Source: Lentilactobacillus buchneri | Lineage (GTDB): Bacteria > Bacillota > Bacilli > Lactobacillales > Lactobacillaceae | Direction: 5' to 3' | DNA: 64,000 nucleotides | Assembly: GCF_018314255.1 (NCBI RefSeq) | Contig: NZ_CP073066.1 | Span: forward strand, 1,736,001 to 1,800,000 | Shown here: positions 35,505 to 45,450 of the stretch, piece after piece | Layout of the letters: the number at the start of each line of letters is the position of its first letter | Position numbering within the stretch: position 1 is the first letter of the stretch | Notes under the pieces: generated by a model | Databases searched by the model: none | The model's input: the letters and a program-made list of their open reading frames with translations, nothing else | What the model was told of the DNA's origin: nothing | Program-made: the position numbers and the translations under genes

Positions 35505-36752
35505 ATGAAACAAAGACAAGGCATCATGACATTAATTTTTGCTGCGGTCCTTTCAATCGGGCTGCTCGGCGGTTTTACTTCGACAGCTGACGTGAGTGCC
35601 AAGCAGACCGTCAAAGTGGTCAAAGTTCAGAAGGTTGCGACCAAAGCTTATCGGGCAACCAAGGGTTACATGTATAATTCACCCAAGCTCACCAAGAAAA
35701 TTCATAACTTAAAAAATTATCCGAAGACGACTTTTTATTCTAAAAAGCGGGTCACCATTAAGACCACCAACAACAAGACGGCATACTACACTTACGTTGC
35801 CAATAAGAGCGGCAAAATCAAAGGCTATGTCTACTCGAAATACTTAAAACTGTATCAGCCAACCAAGACGACATCGACCAGTTCATCGAATTCTCAATCA
35901 GATAACTCGATTTCCACTCCCCAAGTCATTTCCAAATCGTCATTGTCGTCCTTAATTGCGGCTTCTCCGGACTTGGATCCGACTGGAGAGTTACTGAGTC
36001 TGACCTCAGCTGATTATAAGACCTATCAATCGGTTTTCAATAAGAATTTCAATGTTGGAAACTATGCCGATGAGGGTGTCTTTACAGATGATCAGGCCTC
36101 AATTTATGTCAAATCACCAACCCTGCAGCCTTACGTGCAAAAGGCAATCGATAAATGGAACACTGCTTTAGGCACCACTGTCTTTACGCTTGGGACGGCA
36201 CAAAACCACAGCTTGACATTGGGATTTGGTAACGGCCAATCAGAAGGCTGGGATGGTGTCTTTGACGGCGACAGTGTCCAGGTCGATTATTACGACTTCC
36301 ACGATCGGACTTATCCATATGGTCCGATGCCATTGCCCTCATCGCAAACCATCCAGATTAAATTGTCGACTGATGATACAGATGTTGACGGGGCCGCTGA
36401 GGGGATGGCAGCAACCCGTGTCAAACAGTCAGCTGCCACTCATCGTGATACTAGCGCTCATTATTTGACCACCACCGTCAGCGGTACGCCAACTGAACTG
36501 CTGGAAAATTACTGGGTCGGCGTGATTACCCATGAATTGGGCCATGCTCTCGGTCTGGATCATACCCCATACTTCCAAGACATCATGGCAGCTCCGGCCA
36601 GCACCGAAGATGGCCAGAGCCAAGAAAATGCCAAGTATGATTGGACGACTTACAAAGATTCCGACAACGTCCAAGGCGGCGCTTTAACCGCGACATTGAG
36701 TCAGCGAGACATTGATCGTGCCAAGCTGACTAAACTCTTGGGTTACTGGTAA
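35505..36752 (+). CDS. Secreted matrixin-like zinc metalloprotease
   Basis: ATG 35505 is chosen because GGGGGAA precedes it and it gives a proper signal peptide (MKQRQG plus a hydrophobic stretch to about residue 30). A basic, Tyr-rich segment (about 35-125) resembles SLAP/SH3-type wall-binding domains of lactobacilli. A Ser/Thr linker follows (TSTSSSNSQSDNS). The C-terminal domain carries HELGHALGLDH (His at 343, 347, 353), the metzincin zinc site, with DIMAA as Met-turn. It should be an exported or wall-attached protease; substrates unknown. Confidence 0.88.
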   Translation: MKQRQGIMTLIFAAVLSIGLLGGFTSTADVSAKQTVKVVKVQKVATKAYRATKGYMYNSPKLTKKIHNLKNYPKTTFYSKKRVTIKTTNNKTAYYTYVANKSGKIKGYVYSKYLKLYQPTKTTSTSSSNSQSDNSISTPQVISKSSLSSLIAASPDLDPTGELLSLTSADYKTYQSVFNKNFNVGNYADEGVFTDDQASIYVKSPTLQPYVQKAIDKWNTALGTTVFTLGTAQNHSLTLGFGNGQSEGWDGVFDGDSVQVDYYDFHDRTYPYGPMPLPSSQTIQIKLSTDDTDVDGAAEGMAATRVKQSAATHRDTSAHYLTTTVSGTPTELLENYWVGVITHELGHALGLDHTPYFQDIMAAPASTEDGQSQENAKYDWTTYKDSDNVQGGALTATLSQRDIDRAKLTKLLGYW

Positions 36753-36787
36753 GACGAAGTTAAACGCATCATCGATTAGATTCATAG

Positions 36788-36838
36788 ACACAAACAAACC
36801 GCTTATTCCTGTCTGGGGAATAGGCGGTTTGTTTGTGT
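36788..36838. terminator. Strong bidirectional terminator
   Basis: ACACAAACAAACCGC pairs with GCGGTTTGTTTGTGT, continued by TTATTCC/GGAATA, between the protease gene and the convergent nucleoside hydrolase gene. Confidence 0.9.
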
Positions 36839-36865
36839 AACTTATAAGGCAACTTCTATTTCGAA

Positions 36866-37822
36866 TTAATGTTTACTGAACAGTCCAGTCAAGTGTGTCA
36901 TGAATGCATTCAGGTAGGCTGGAACATCTGCATTGACAGCCACTTTAACGTTGGTGTTTGGATCATCCAGTCTTGCCGGGTCTCCGGTCGTTCGGCCGTA
37001 ATACTTCTCATCGGTGGTGACATACATGTTCAAATCGATGGTTTGAACGAAACCTGGGTTAATTGCCACGCCAACCGCAAACGGATCGTGAAGGGCACAG
37101 CCGTGAAGGTCTGGGCTGGTGACTTCATAAGCCTTGATGTAGTAATCAACGATGTCGGCGAAGGCTTCACCTGATTTGGTGTGAAGATCACGCCATTGCT
37201 GGGTTTCTTTGTAAGTTAATAGGGTTCTGAGGGTCACGTCCAAGCCAACTTGAGTCAGTGGGGCCTTTCTAAAGACGTGATCAGCGGCGGTTGCATCCTG
37301 TTGAATGTTAGCCTCGGCGACGTTGGTTACATTTCCAGGAACCGTAACAGCGCCACCCATGATGGTAATATTGCCGATTTCCTTGGTAATTTCCGGAGCC
37401 TTCTTAATGGCAGCGTCAAGGTTGGTCAATGGACCAGTTGGAACCAAGATGAGATCCTTACCGTATTGCTTAACGGCGTCAATAAAGAAGTCAATGGCAT
37501 CGCCTTTTTCCGGTTGACGTTTGGGGTCGGGCAATTGAACATCGCCGATGCCGTTTTCACCATGAATCTGGGCACTAACCGGCATTCTGTCGAAGTGATC
37601 GGATTCGGATGAGTGTGACAGTCCTTGATAAACCGGAACGTCCGTTGCGCCCAAGAGTTCCAAAATCTTCAGTGAATTTTGAACCCCGTCTTCAACGTAC
37701 ACATTACCGTAGGAACCGATAATACCAATTAAATCAACATCGGGATCGGCGACCGCATAGGCAATTGCCATTGCGTCATCAATACCGGTGTCCAGGTCGA
37801 GAATCATTTTTTTCTGAGCCAT
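36866..37822 (-). CDS. Inosine-uridine-type nucleoside hydrolase
   Basis: This 318-residue enzyme has the N-terminal calcium-binding motif LDLDTGIDDAMAI (residues 8-20), TGPLTNLDAA (about 127-136) and GCALHDPFAVG (about 245-255), all typical of IunH/RihA-C proteins. It cleaves ribonucleosides to base and ribose in the cytoplasm. Base preference cannot be read from sequence. A good GGAGGT precedes the start. Upstream, TGATAATAC is an extended -10, and TGAAAACCCTTTAC (plus strand, about 37856) is a weak cre-like sequence. Confidence 0.92.
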   Translation of the reverse strand: MAQKKMILDLDTGIDDAMAIAYAVADPDVDLIGIIGSYGNVYVEDGVQNSLKILELLGATDVPVYQGLSHSSESDHFDRMPVSAQIHGENGIGDVQLPDPKRQPEKGDAIDFFIDAVKQYGKDLILVPTGPLTNLDAAIKKAPEITKEIGNITIMGGAVTVPGNVTNVAEANIQQDATAADHVFRKAPLTQVGLDVTLRTLLTYKETQQWRDLHTKSGEAFADIVDYYIKAYEVTSPDLHGCALHDPFAVGVAINPGFVQTIDLNMYVTTDEKYYGRTTGDPARLDDPNTNVKVAVNADVPAYLNAFMTHLTGLFSKH

Positions 37823-37970
37823 TAAGAACTACCTCCGTTTGTGTATTATCAAGGATGAAAACCCTTTACCTAATCATAACCGAATTTTATTGGAAACTCA
37901 ATTCCGCTTCGAACTTGAAACCGATTAATTTGTAAGTTACGCTTAATGGTATCAACCTTAGGAGTAAATT

Positions 37971-39053
37971 ATGAAAAAAAGTGTTAAAACAATTGGTAGT
38001 CATTTTTTCTCTTTGGTGTGGACCGGTGTTCGTCGAAATTATGATAATTTGGATGATAACATCGCCAAACATCTGGGAGAGTCCGAGCCCAACAGTCCGG
38101 TTGAGATTCATTTATCACGGATGTTTTCGGAAGTCTTTAAACGGCATTCCAGAGACGAAGCCGACCGTTTATTCATCGTCGGCACTAAAACAACGACTCC
38201 CAGCCTGCGGAAAGTATCCAGCCGGCCGGTCACGCCGTGGTTTTTTACCCGCGTCTTTTTAGTTCTGGCAGTCAGCTTCGTCATGCTAATGGCCTTACTG
38301 TTTGTCTTCAAAAGTAACAAGGTCATTCCCGGAATTATTTTTATCGGGTCTTTGGCAGTGCCATTCTCCCTTTTGATGATGTTCTTTGAGATCAACGTCT
38401 ATCAAAACATTTCTGTGCGACAAACCATGGTGATCTTTTTAGTCGGCGGGATTCTGTCGTTAATTGTGACGATGACCTTTTATCTCATCCTGCCGATTCG
38501 AACCGAGGTTAGTATTGAATCTGCTTTGATTGTTGGGATTGTTGAAGAACTGGCCAAATGTGTCGTGATTATTTTGTTCATTAATACCTATAAAGCCAAC
38601 TACATTTTCAATGGCGTCCTAATCGGCGCGGCCATTGGTGCCGGGTTCTCGGTTTTCGAAAGTTCCGGTTATGTCAGTGAATACGGTCTGGCCACAATTT
38701 TTACCCGGAGTTTTCAAGCCATCGGCACCCATGCGATTTGGGCAGCGATTATCGGTGGGGCCGTGATTCTCGGCAAGACGCGGAAAAAGCAATTTACCGT
38801 GCGGGACTTCTTTACGAAACCCAAATTTTTTATATTCTTTCTCGTGGTCATCTGCCTGCACACATTTTGGGATTGGGATATCCCCAACACCGGAATTGGC
38901 GTATCATTACTGCAGGAATTAATTGATATTGCGATCGGCTGGTTCCTAATCTTTGTCATGATCGATGCCGGGTTAAGAGAAGTCAAGACACTGCAGGGGC
39001 AACAGATTATCATTCATCGAAGTAAACAGAAGAAGTTCGTTAATAAACGCTAG
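37971..39053 (+). CDS. PrsW-family intramembrane protease
   Basis: This 360-residue membrane protein has about 100 soluble N-terminal residues, then about eight membrane helices. VEELAKCVVI (about residues 187-196), FSVFESSGYV, HAIWAAIIGGAVI and HTFWDWD are the PrsW/CPBP-like conserved Glu, His and aromatic motifs. PrsW in Bacillus cleaves an anti-sigma factor; other members have other substrates. No sigma factor gene is nearby. It is followed 10 bp later by the reductase gene, so the two form an operon. Confidence 0.85.
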   Translation: MKKSVKTIGSHFFSLVWTGVRRNYDNLDDNIAKHLGESEPNSPVEIHLSRMFSEVFKRHSRDEADRLFIVGTKTTTPSLRKVSSRPVTPWFFTRVFLVLAVSFVMLMALLFVFKSNKVIPGIIFIGSLAVPFSLLMMFFEINVYQNISVRQTMVIFLVGGILSLIVTMTFYLILPIRTEVSIESALIVGIVEELAKCVVIILFINTYKANYIFNGVLIGAAIGAGFSVFESSGYVSEYGLATIFTRSFQAIGTHAIWAAIIGGAVILGKTRKKQFTVRDFFTKPKFFIFFLVVICLHTFWDWDIPNTGIGVSLLQELIDIAIGWFLIFVMIDAGLREVKTLQGQQIIIHRSKQKKFVNKR

Positions 39054-39063
39054 GAGGATCCTG

Positions 39064-40059
39064 ATGACAGAAGTTGATTCATTTTATGACATTACCATTA
39101 TTGGCGGCGGTCCGGCGGGGATGTTTGCCGGTTTTTACGCCGGTTTGCGGAATGCCAAGACCCAAATTATCGAAAGCTTGGCAGAAATGGGTGGTCAGGT
39201 GACGGCATTGTACCCTGAAAAGACGATATTAGACGTTGGCGGCTATCCAAACATCAAAGCCAGAACATTAGTCGATGAGTTGGAAAAACAGCTCAGCGGC
39301 TCTGATACGGCCGTTAAATTAAATCAGACGGTGATCGATGTCCAACAGATTGACGGCGGCTATCAGGTCACCACTAATCAAGAAGTCACCAAGACGAAAT
39401 CAATTATTATTGCCACCGGGGTCGGGGCCTTTAATCCCCGTAAGCTGGCAGTTGATAACAGTGAAGATTTTGAAGGCAAGAGCCTATTTTATAGTGTCAA
39501 ACATCTGGATCAGTTCCGCGACCAAACCGTCTTAGTTGCCGGCGGTGGTGACTCTGCCATTGATGAGGCACTGCTCCTGCACGGCGTGGCCAAAAAAGTG
39601 TACCTGCTGCATCGCCGTGATAAGTTCCGTGCCTTGGAGCATAACGTTGAACGATTGATCCAGTCGACCATTGAACCGGTGACCCCTTATCTGATTAAAG
39701 GCTTAACTCAATTAGATAATGGTCAAGTGGAAGTCGAAGCAAAGAAAATGAAGACCGAAGAGATCAAGAAGCTGGCCGTTGACAAGATTGTCGTCAATTA
39801 CGGCTTTATTGCTCAAGATGATGCCTTGAACAAATGGGAGGCTCATCCGGAAATCAACCGGGGCACCATTGAAGTTCAACCCAGTGGCAAAACCAATTTA
39901 CAGAACGTTTTTGCGATTGGGGATGTTTCCAAGTACGAAGGCAAACAGCCACTGATCGCCACAGCTTTTGGCGAAGCGCCCATTGCCGTTAATTCGATTA
40001 TGAAAAGCTTGTATCCGGATCGCAGAGGTCCGATTCACAGTACATCCATTAGAAAATAA
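39064..40059 (+). CDS. Ferredoxin/flavodoxin-NADP+ reductase (thioredoxin-reductase-like)
   Basis: This 331-residue flavoprotein binds FAD through IIGGGPAGMFAGFYAG (residues 11-26) and NADPH through VAGGGDSAIDEA (about 158-169). It lacks the CXXC that thioredoxin reductase has in the NADPH domain, which places it with YumC-type ferredoxin-NADP reductases. IGDVSKYEGKQPLIATAFGEA near the end is the second FAD motif. AGGAGG overlaps the end of the upstream gene. The last codons are part of the terminator stem. Confidence 0.92.
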   Translation: MTEVDSFYDITIIGGGPAGMFAGFYAGLRNAKTQIIESLAEMGGQVTALYPEKTILDVGGYPNIKARTLVDELEKQLSGSDTAVKLNQTVIDVQQIDGGYQVTTNQEVTKTKSIIIATGVGAFNPRKLAVDNSEDFEGKSLFYSVKHLDQFRDQTVLVAGGGDSAIDEALLLHGVAKKVYLLHRRDKFRALEHNVERLIQSTIEPVTPYLIKGLTQLDNGQVEVEAKKMKTEEIKKLAVDKIVVNYGFIAQDDALNKWEAHPEINRGTIEVQPSGKTNLQNVFAIGDVSKYEGKQPLIATAFGEAPIAVNSIMKSLYPDRRGPIHSTSIRK

Positions 40060-40120
40060 GACACAAAAAGACGGTTATCCTCAATTTTGCGGATAACCGT
40101 CTTTTTGTGTCTTATTTTCT
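40051..40120. terminator. Perfect 30-bp inverted repeat terminator overlapping two stop codons
   Basis: The arms 40051-40080 and 40091-40120 are perfect complements around a 10-base loop; the core is AAAAAGACGGTTATCC/GGATAACCGTCTTTTT. Each arm contains the last two codons (Arg-Lys) and stop of the convergent gene next to it, so both proteins end RK. Confidence 0.93.
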
Positions 40121-42373
40121 ATCTAAATTATATTGTTTCAAAGCCTGACCAGTCCGAGATTGTGATTCTTGTTGGGAATCTTTTGGCAACCCGGAGAACA
40201 AAATCCGACCACCATAAATCCCGGCATCCGGACCGACGTCAATCAGCCAATCAGCCTTACTGATGACTTCCAGGTTGTGCTCGACGATGATCAGGGTGTT
40301 GCCGGCTGCCACCAGCTCATCAAACAGTTTGATGAGCTTGGCGACATCTTTCATGTGCAGGCCGGCAGTTGGTTCATCCAGTAAGTAAATGGTTCCGGTT
40401 TGGTTCAATTGAACTGCCAGCTTTAATCGCTGCAGTTCACCACCGGACAATGTTGTGAGCGGCTGGCCGAGGGTGAGGTAGTCCAAGCCGACTTTTTGCA
40501 TGTTGATTAGTTTGTCATAAATTTTGGTCATATCTTTGAAGAAGTCAATCGCCGATTCAATTGGCATATTGAGGACTTCACTGATGTTCTTGCCTTGATA
40601 CAGGTAGCTGAGAGCCTCGTTATTGTAACGTTTGCCGTCACACATCTCACATTTTTGGACGACTGGGTCCATGAATGCCATATTGGTGATCGTAACGCCT
40701 TTTCCTTTACAGCGGGGGCAGGCACCTTTGCCGTTATAACTGAACAGACTGGTGGAAGCCCCGGAAACTTTGGCAAAAATTTTTCGAATATCATCCAAAA
40801 TATCGAGGTAGGTGACAGGCGTCGAGCGGATATTCGTTCCAATTGCTCCCTGCGCCAAGTCGATATACGGTTCGTGGAGCTTTGGCCGTAAGGCATCCAC
40901 TAACGAACTTTTTCCTGAACCGGCAACTCCCGAAATGACCGTTTCAACCCCCAGCGGGATGTTGACGCTGACGTCTTTGAGATTATGGGTGGTGACATCC
41001 TTAAGTGAAATGGCTGATTTAAATGGTCTTGGCTTCCGATATGTCAGCGGTTGTTTCAGGTATTCACCGGTCATCGTGTGCCCATTGAGCAGTTGGTCAT
41101 AAGTACCGGTAAAGGTCACCTGACCGCCACCACGGCCAGCTTTGGGGCCAATTTCCACCACATAATCCGCAATTGGCATCAGCTCGGGGTTGTGCTCAAC
41201 GACCATGATTGTGTTGCCTTTGTTCTTCAAATTGATCAAAGCATTCTTAATCAGCTGAATATCATGGGGATGCAAGCCGACGCTGGGCTCATCCAAAATG
41301 TAGACCATATCCACCAGTGAACTGGTCAAAAATTTGGCGATTTTAATCCGTTGCGTCTCGCCACCGGAAAGCGTTTCGGTGCTGCGGTCCAAAGTCAGGT
41401 AGCCCAAGCCAATATCGATCAACGACTGAATTTTGGTTGCGACTTCACGAATGACGTCCGTAACCAATGGCACCTTGATTTCGTGCAGAAACTTTAAGGC
41501 ATGAACCAGGTCCATTGACAAAACGTCGGCAATATTTTTGCCGTTGATTTTGCAAGTGAGCACCTCAGGACGAAGGCGAGTCCCATGACATTCAGGACAA
41601 GGCCTTCTGGTGACAATTTTAGCCAAGGCTTCCTTGTGATGCTGAGCTTCCTTTTTGCCGATAATTGATCGACGAATTCTGGGAATCAAGCCTTCGTAAA
41701 GGGCAGTTCGGTGCCATGCGGCCGGCGCATCCTTCAGCGTTTGTTGAGGTGCATATAACAAAGTATCCATTTCTTTTTTAGTGTAGTCTTTCAAAGGCTT
41801 ATCATTGTCAAATAGGCCGCTGTCCGTGTACCGCCGCCAGCGCCAAGTGTTGGGACCAAAGCTGACAAAAGTGATTGCCCCTTGGTTCAGTGACTTTTCC
41901 GGGTCAATTAACGCGTTGGCATCAATATCATCGACGTAGCCCAATCCCTGACATTTTTGGCACATTCCTTGGGGCAGGTTAAATGAAAAAGTGTCTGAAT
42001 AGCCGACAAAGGGTTGACCAGCCCTTGAAAACAGTAATCTCAACAACGAGTAAATCCCCGTGTAGGTTGAAAGAGTCGAGCGGGCATTTTTACCGATGCG
42101 TTTTTGTTCAATCACAATGGCAACCGGCAGGTGCTCGATATTTTTAACGTGCGGCTGCCCGTATTTTGGCAGATACTGCTGGGTAAAACTGGGAAAAGTT
42201 TCGTTCAATTCCCGCCTTGAGGCTGCGGCAATTGTGTCAAACACCAACGAGGATTTCCCTGATCCAGACAGACCAGCGAAGACTGTAATGGCGTACTTGG
42301 GAATCTTTAGGTCAACGTGCTTTAAGTTGTTTTGATAAGCATCGTGAACTTCAATTGCACCATGTTCGAACAT
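40112..42373 (-). CDS. UvrA-like ABC ATPase (short, non-canonical UvrA)
   Basis: This 753-residue protein has two ABC ATPase halves. Walker A motifs are GLSGSGKSS (about residues 34-42) and GVAGSGKSS (in the second half), with signatures LSGGETQRIKIA and LSGGELQRLKLA and two LLDEPT/LDEPS motifs. Zinc-finger CxxC pairs are present (CQKCQGLG, CPECHG, CPRCKGKG, CEMCDG). It is about 200 residues shorter than housekeeping UvrA and seems to lack the UvrB-binding region, as in UvrA2/DrrC-type paralogues linked to drug or DNA-damage tolerance. It starts 6 bp from the K+ channel gene. Confidence 0.9.
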   Translation of the reverse strand: MFEHGAIEVHDAYQNNLKHVDLKIPKYAITVFAGLSGSGKSSLVFDTIAAASRRELNETFPSFTQQYLPKYGQPHVKNIEHLPVAIVIEQKRIGKNARSTLSTYTGIYSLLRLLFSRAGQPFVGYSDTFSFNLPQGMCQKCQGLGYVDDIDANALIDPEKSLNQGAITFVSFGPNTWRWRRYTDSGLFDNDKPLKDYTKKEMDTLLYAPQQTLKDAPAAWHRTALYEGLIPRIRRSIIGKKEAQHHKEALAKIVTRRPCPECHGTRLRPEVLTCKINGKNIADVLSMDLVHALKFLHEIKVPLVTDVIREVATKIQSLIDIGLGYLTLDRSTETLSGGETQRIKIAKFLTSSLVDMVYILDEPSVGLHPHDIQLIKNALINLKNKGNTIMVVEHNPELMPIADYVVEIGPKAGRGGGQVTFTGTYDQLLNGHTMTGEYLKQPLTYRKPRPFKSAISLKDVTTHNLKDVSVNIPLGVETVISGVAGSGKSSLVDALRPKLHEPYIDLAQGAIGTNIRSTPVTYLDILDDIRKIFAKVSGASTSLFSYNGKGACPRCKGKGVTITNMAFMDPVVQKCEMCDGKRYNNEALSYLYQGKNISEVLNMPIESAIDFFKDMTKIYDKLINMQKVGLDYLTLGQPLTTLSGGELQRLKLAVQLNQTGTIYLLDEPTAGLHMKDVAKLIKLFDELVAAGNTLIIVEHNLEVISKADWLIDVGPDAGIYGGRILFSGLPKDSQQESQSRTGQALKQYNLDRK

Positions 42374-42379
42374 ATAAAT

Positions 42380-43168
42380 TTAGGACCTCCTATTTTTTTG
42401 ATGATTTTTAGCAGTTGGGAGCTTTTTGGGAACGGCTTCTTTCTTAAGTTCTTTTTGCAGCTGATTGACCTGTCTGGACAGCCGGGTGACTTGTTTGGTT
42501 AAATCTTTCAGCACATCGGTTTCGTCATTGTGTTTATCCTGAGAAGTGAAAAAGTCGGTGATGGTGGAAGTTAGTAAACCAATAAAACCGATTCCACCCA
42601 GCATCAGGACGGCCGAAATGATTTTGCCGCCGTCGGTCTTGGGGGTAATGTCACCGTAACCAACGGTGGTCGCGGTCGAAATGGCCCACCAGAGTGAATT
42701 CTGCAGGGAATCATGCTCAAAAGACGCAAAGATCAGCGAGCTGAAGATGAGGATTACCAGACTGATTGATAACAGGTAGATAAAGCCGGTGTCATAGAGA
42801 AATTTGTGAAGGGCGTTGGTTAATTTGCCAGAGAGACCAAATCGCCACAGCAGGTTGTAATAACGGACAATCGAATAAATCCTGGCAATCCGGAAGAAGA
42901 TAAAGATTGGGTGCGAGGGGATCAGCGCAATCAAGTCAAATAGATTGGAGATTAGGAAATCTTTTTTTGACTTGGCCCGTTTGAAACGAATTAAATAATC
43001 GATCAGGAAAAAGAGCCATATGAGTCCAAAGATCACTCGGTATGGCCCTTCATTGAGGGTAATTTTAGTCACGAGGGCAAGAACTGCCAAGACAAAGGAA
43101 ACCAGTGCCAATGAAACGACAAGGATATTGTAAAGCAAGATTGGCATGTTCTTGGTGGCTTGTTTCAT
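42380..43168 (-). CDS. Voltage-gated-type potassium channel
   Basis: This 262-residue protein has six membrane helices and the selectivity filter TTVGYGD (residues 167-173). The fourth helix region (FFRIARIYSIVRYYNLLWRFG) has several arginines as in a voltage sensor. A C-terminal coiled coil (KDLTKQVTRLSRQVNQLQKEL, given in part: KDLTKQVTRLSRQV) probably helps tetramer assembly, and a basic tail follows. It lies between the LTA synthase and UvrA-like genes, all on one strand with short gaps, so probably one operon. Confidence 0.92.
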   Translation of the reverse strand: MKQATKNMPILLYNILVVSLALVSFVLAVLALVTKITLNEGPYRVIFGLIWLFFLIDYLIRFKRAKSKKDFLISNLFDLIALIPSHPIFIFFRIARIYSIVRYYNLLWRFGLSGKLTNALHKFLYDTGFIYLLSISLVILIFSSLIFASFEHDSLQNSLWWAISTATTVGYGDITPKTDGGKIISAVLMLGGIGFIGLLTSTITDFFTSQDKHNDETDVLKDLTKQVTRLSRQVNQLQKELKKEAVPKKLPTAKNHQKNRRS

Positions 43169-43182
43169 CTCAGATTTCCCCC

Positions 43183-45327
43183 TTAGCGACTGCTGTCGTT
43201 GTTATTCGCATCTGGATTGGTAATCTTGATTCGGTTGCTGTCGGTTGTCTTATGGTGAATTTCCGGCGCGTCGGTGAAGTATTCTTTCCAAGTCGACTTG
43301 TCACCGTTCTTGGAATAGATACTGGTGGACTTCTTACCCAAACGTTTCTCAATCCGCTTTTCTTTTTGATAAAGGTCGGCGTAATTGTAATTCCGTGGGT
43401 CAATTGCCTTAAAGCCCTTTGGATGATAGAAGCGCAACAGATTCTTTTCGTTCAACGAATCTGACAGTGAAAGCTCAGTTTGAACCCGCTCCTTATCCTT
43501 CTTGACTTGAGCCTGTTGGCGTTTGGTTAATTTCAACAGTTGGCCGGTCTTATTGGAGTAAATGCCGCCACTCAGTGAAGTGAACGCCGGGCTGACCCAG
43601 TCCTGATTTCGAAAGGCAACGACTTGATCGTGCTGCTTGGATAAAATGTCGGTCCCAAATTGGACGTAGCGCTTGCTGCTGATGCCTAGGAGATGCATCA
43701 AAGTCGGCAGGACGTCAATTTCTCCGGCATATTTTTTAGAAACAAACCCGTTCTTTTGGCCGGGTACATCAATAATTAACGGGACCCGCTGCAGCTGGGC
43801 GTTATCAAAATCGTCCCAGTCGTCAGGATTCTTGCCTAATGCCTTGGCCAAATTGGTGTTTTCCGAATTGGAAATGCCGTAGTGGTCACCATAAAGCAGA
43901 ATCAACGAGTGTTTGAGCAGGCCGGTTTTGCGCAGGTAGTTGTAGAACTCATGGACGGCTTGGTCCAGATAGTGGGCGGTCAAGAAGTAGTTGTCCACCA
44001 CGTCATCGCCGGTATTGGTGGTCTTGAAATTGGTATCTTCTTTATCCAAATCGTATGGGAAATGGTTGGTGACCGTAATGTATTTAACGTAGAACGGCTG
44101 TTGGAGATTCTGGAGGTATTTGACCGAATCCCTGAATAACAATTTATCCTTTAAACCATAGCCCAACGAGCGGTCACCGGTGGTGTTGTAGTAACTGGCA
44201 TCAAAGAAGTATTGATAACCCATGTTCTTGTAAACGTTGTTGCGGTTCCAGAAACTGGCAATGTTTCCATGGAAGACTGCAGAAGTGTAGCCACGGCGCT
44301 GATTTAAGATGGCTGGAGCGGCTTGGAAGGTGTTGTCGCTGCCAAGTTGGGCGAACAGAGATCCCTGCGGCAAACCGTAAGTGCTGGTCTCCAGCATGTT
44401 TTCGGCGTCAGAAGTTTTCCCTTGGCCAACCTGGTGGAAGAAATTCTTGAAAGCGTAAGAGGATTTACTCTTATAGAGTTTGTTTAAAAATGGGGTCACT
44501 TCTTGGCCGTTGATTTTCTTGCCAATCAGGAATTGTTGGAAACTTTCCAAGTGAATCACGATGACGTTTTTACCCTTGGCAATCCCATAGAACTTTTTAT
44601 TCGGTTTGGCATAATGCTTGCGGGTGAACTTCAAGACGTCGTTTAATTCCGATTTGGTAGCGGTGGCCCGTAAATCATTGTTGTGCTGGGATTTTAAGCC
44701 ATCGTAGACTGTAAAGGCATCCAGGCCGAGGTACTTCACTATGTAAGCCCGGTCAAAGGTCCGCGTCAGCAGCTGCGGCCGATCCATTTCGGCCAGTGAC
44801 AGGTTAACAACGAAAAAAAGGACCGAAAACGAGGTCACTGCCAGACCAATTCGGCGATTCAGCGGCCGGGGGTCGATTTTGATTTTGCGAAGAACCAACA
44901 GCAAAATGATGACCACCAGATCAATCCAGTAAAAGATATCGTGGAAATTGGTCAGGGCAAGTGAACTGCCGCTGAGCCCTTGGTTGACCTTGGAGTAGCC
45001 GGTCATTGTGCTGACGGTCATAAAATCGGTGAACTCACGGAAGTAAATCACGTTAAGGTACAGCAAAACGGTGTTTAAAATTGAAATTAAGATCGCCAGC
45101 GGATAAAAGAACCGGCTTTTTTTGAAATAAAGGGCGATACTGAGTAACAAAGTCGTCGTTGCCAACGGGTTAATTAAGACAATCAGGAACTGAAAGGGAT
45201 TGGTAATTCCCAGCCCGAGGTCGACAAAATAGGCCAACATGGTTTTGGCCCAAAAGCAAACAATTAATAAAATGATGAAGCCCTTGCGAGTGCTGCATTT
45301 TTCCAGGACCCAATTAATATATTTCAA
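43183..45327 (-). CDS. ltaS: Lipoteichoic acid synthase-family protein
   Basis: This 714-residue protein has five N-terminal membrane helices (to about residue 180) and an extracellular sulfatase-like domain. HLES (Glu261) and GKTSDAE (Thr305, the expected nucleophile) form the active site, and LLYGDHYGIS provides further metal ligands. It should polymerise glycerol phosphate from phosphatidylglycerol onto a glycolipid. Lactobacilli often have several LtaS-like proteins, so it may be the main synthase or a primase-like paralogue. First gene of a likely three-gene unit with the K+ channel and UvrA-like protein. Confidence 0.9.
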   Translation of the reverse strand: MKYINWVLEKCSTRKGFIILLIVCFWAKTMLAYFVDLGLGITNPFQFLIVLINPLATTTLLLSIALYFKKSRFFYPLAILISILNTVLLYLNVIYFREFTDFMTVSTMTGYSKVNQGLSGSSLALTNFHDIFYWIDLVVIILLLVLRKIKIDPRPLNRRIGLAVTSFSVLFFVVNLSLAEMDRPQLLTRTFDRAYIVKYLGLDAFTVYDGLKSQHNNDLRATATKSELNDVLKFTRKHYAKPNKKFYGIAKGKNVIVIHLESFQQFLIGKKINGQEVTPFLNKLYKSKSSYAFKNFFHQVGQGKTSDAENMLETSTYGLPQGSLFAQLGSDNTFQAAPAILNQRRGYTSAVFHGNIASFWNRNNVYKNMGYQYFFDASYYNTTGDRSLGYGLKDKLLFRDSVKYLQNLQQPFYVKYITVTNHFPYDLDKEDTNFKTTNTGDDVVDNYFLTAHYLDQAVHEFYNYLRKTGLLKHSLILLYGDHYGISNSENTNLAKALGKNPDDWDDFDNAQLQRVPLIIDVPGQKNGFVSKKYAGEIDVLPTLMHLLGISSKRYVQFGTDILSKQHDQVVAFRNQDWVSPAFTSLSGGIYSNKTGQLLKLTKRQQAQVKKDKERVQTELSLSDSLNEKNLLRFYHPKGFKAIDPRNYNYADLYQKEKRIEKRLGKKSTSIYSKNGDKSTWKEYFTDAPEIHHKTTDSNRIKITNPDANNNDSSR

Positions 45328-45450
45328 AACAGTGTGCTCCTTACAATAATTACTTGCTTTATCTTATCAAAAAAACGCGCAGAAATAACCATTGTCAAGA
45401 GATTTTGCAGAAATCTTAAGTTGATTGGTGTGCGCGGATTCTCAAAAAAT

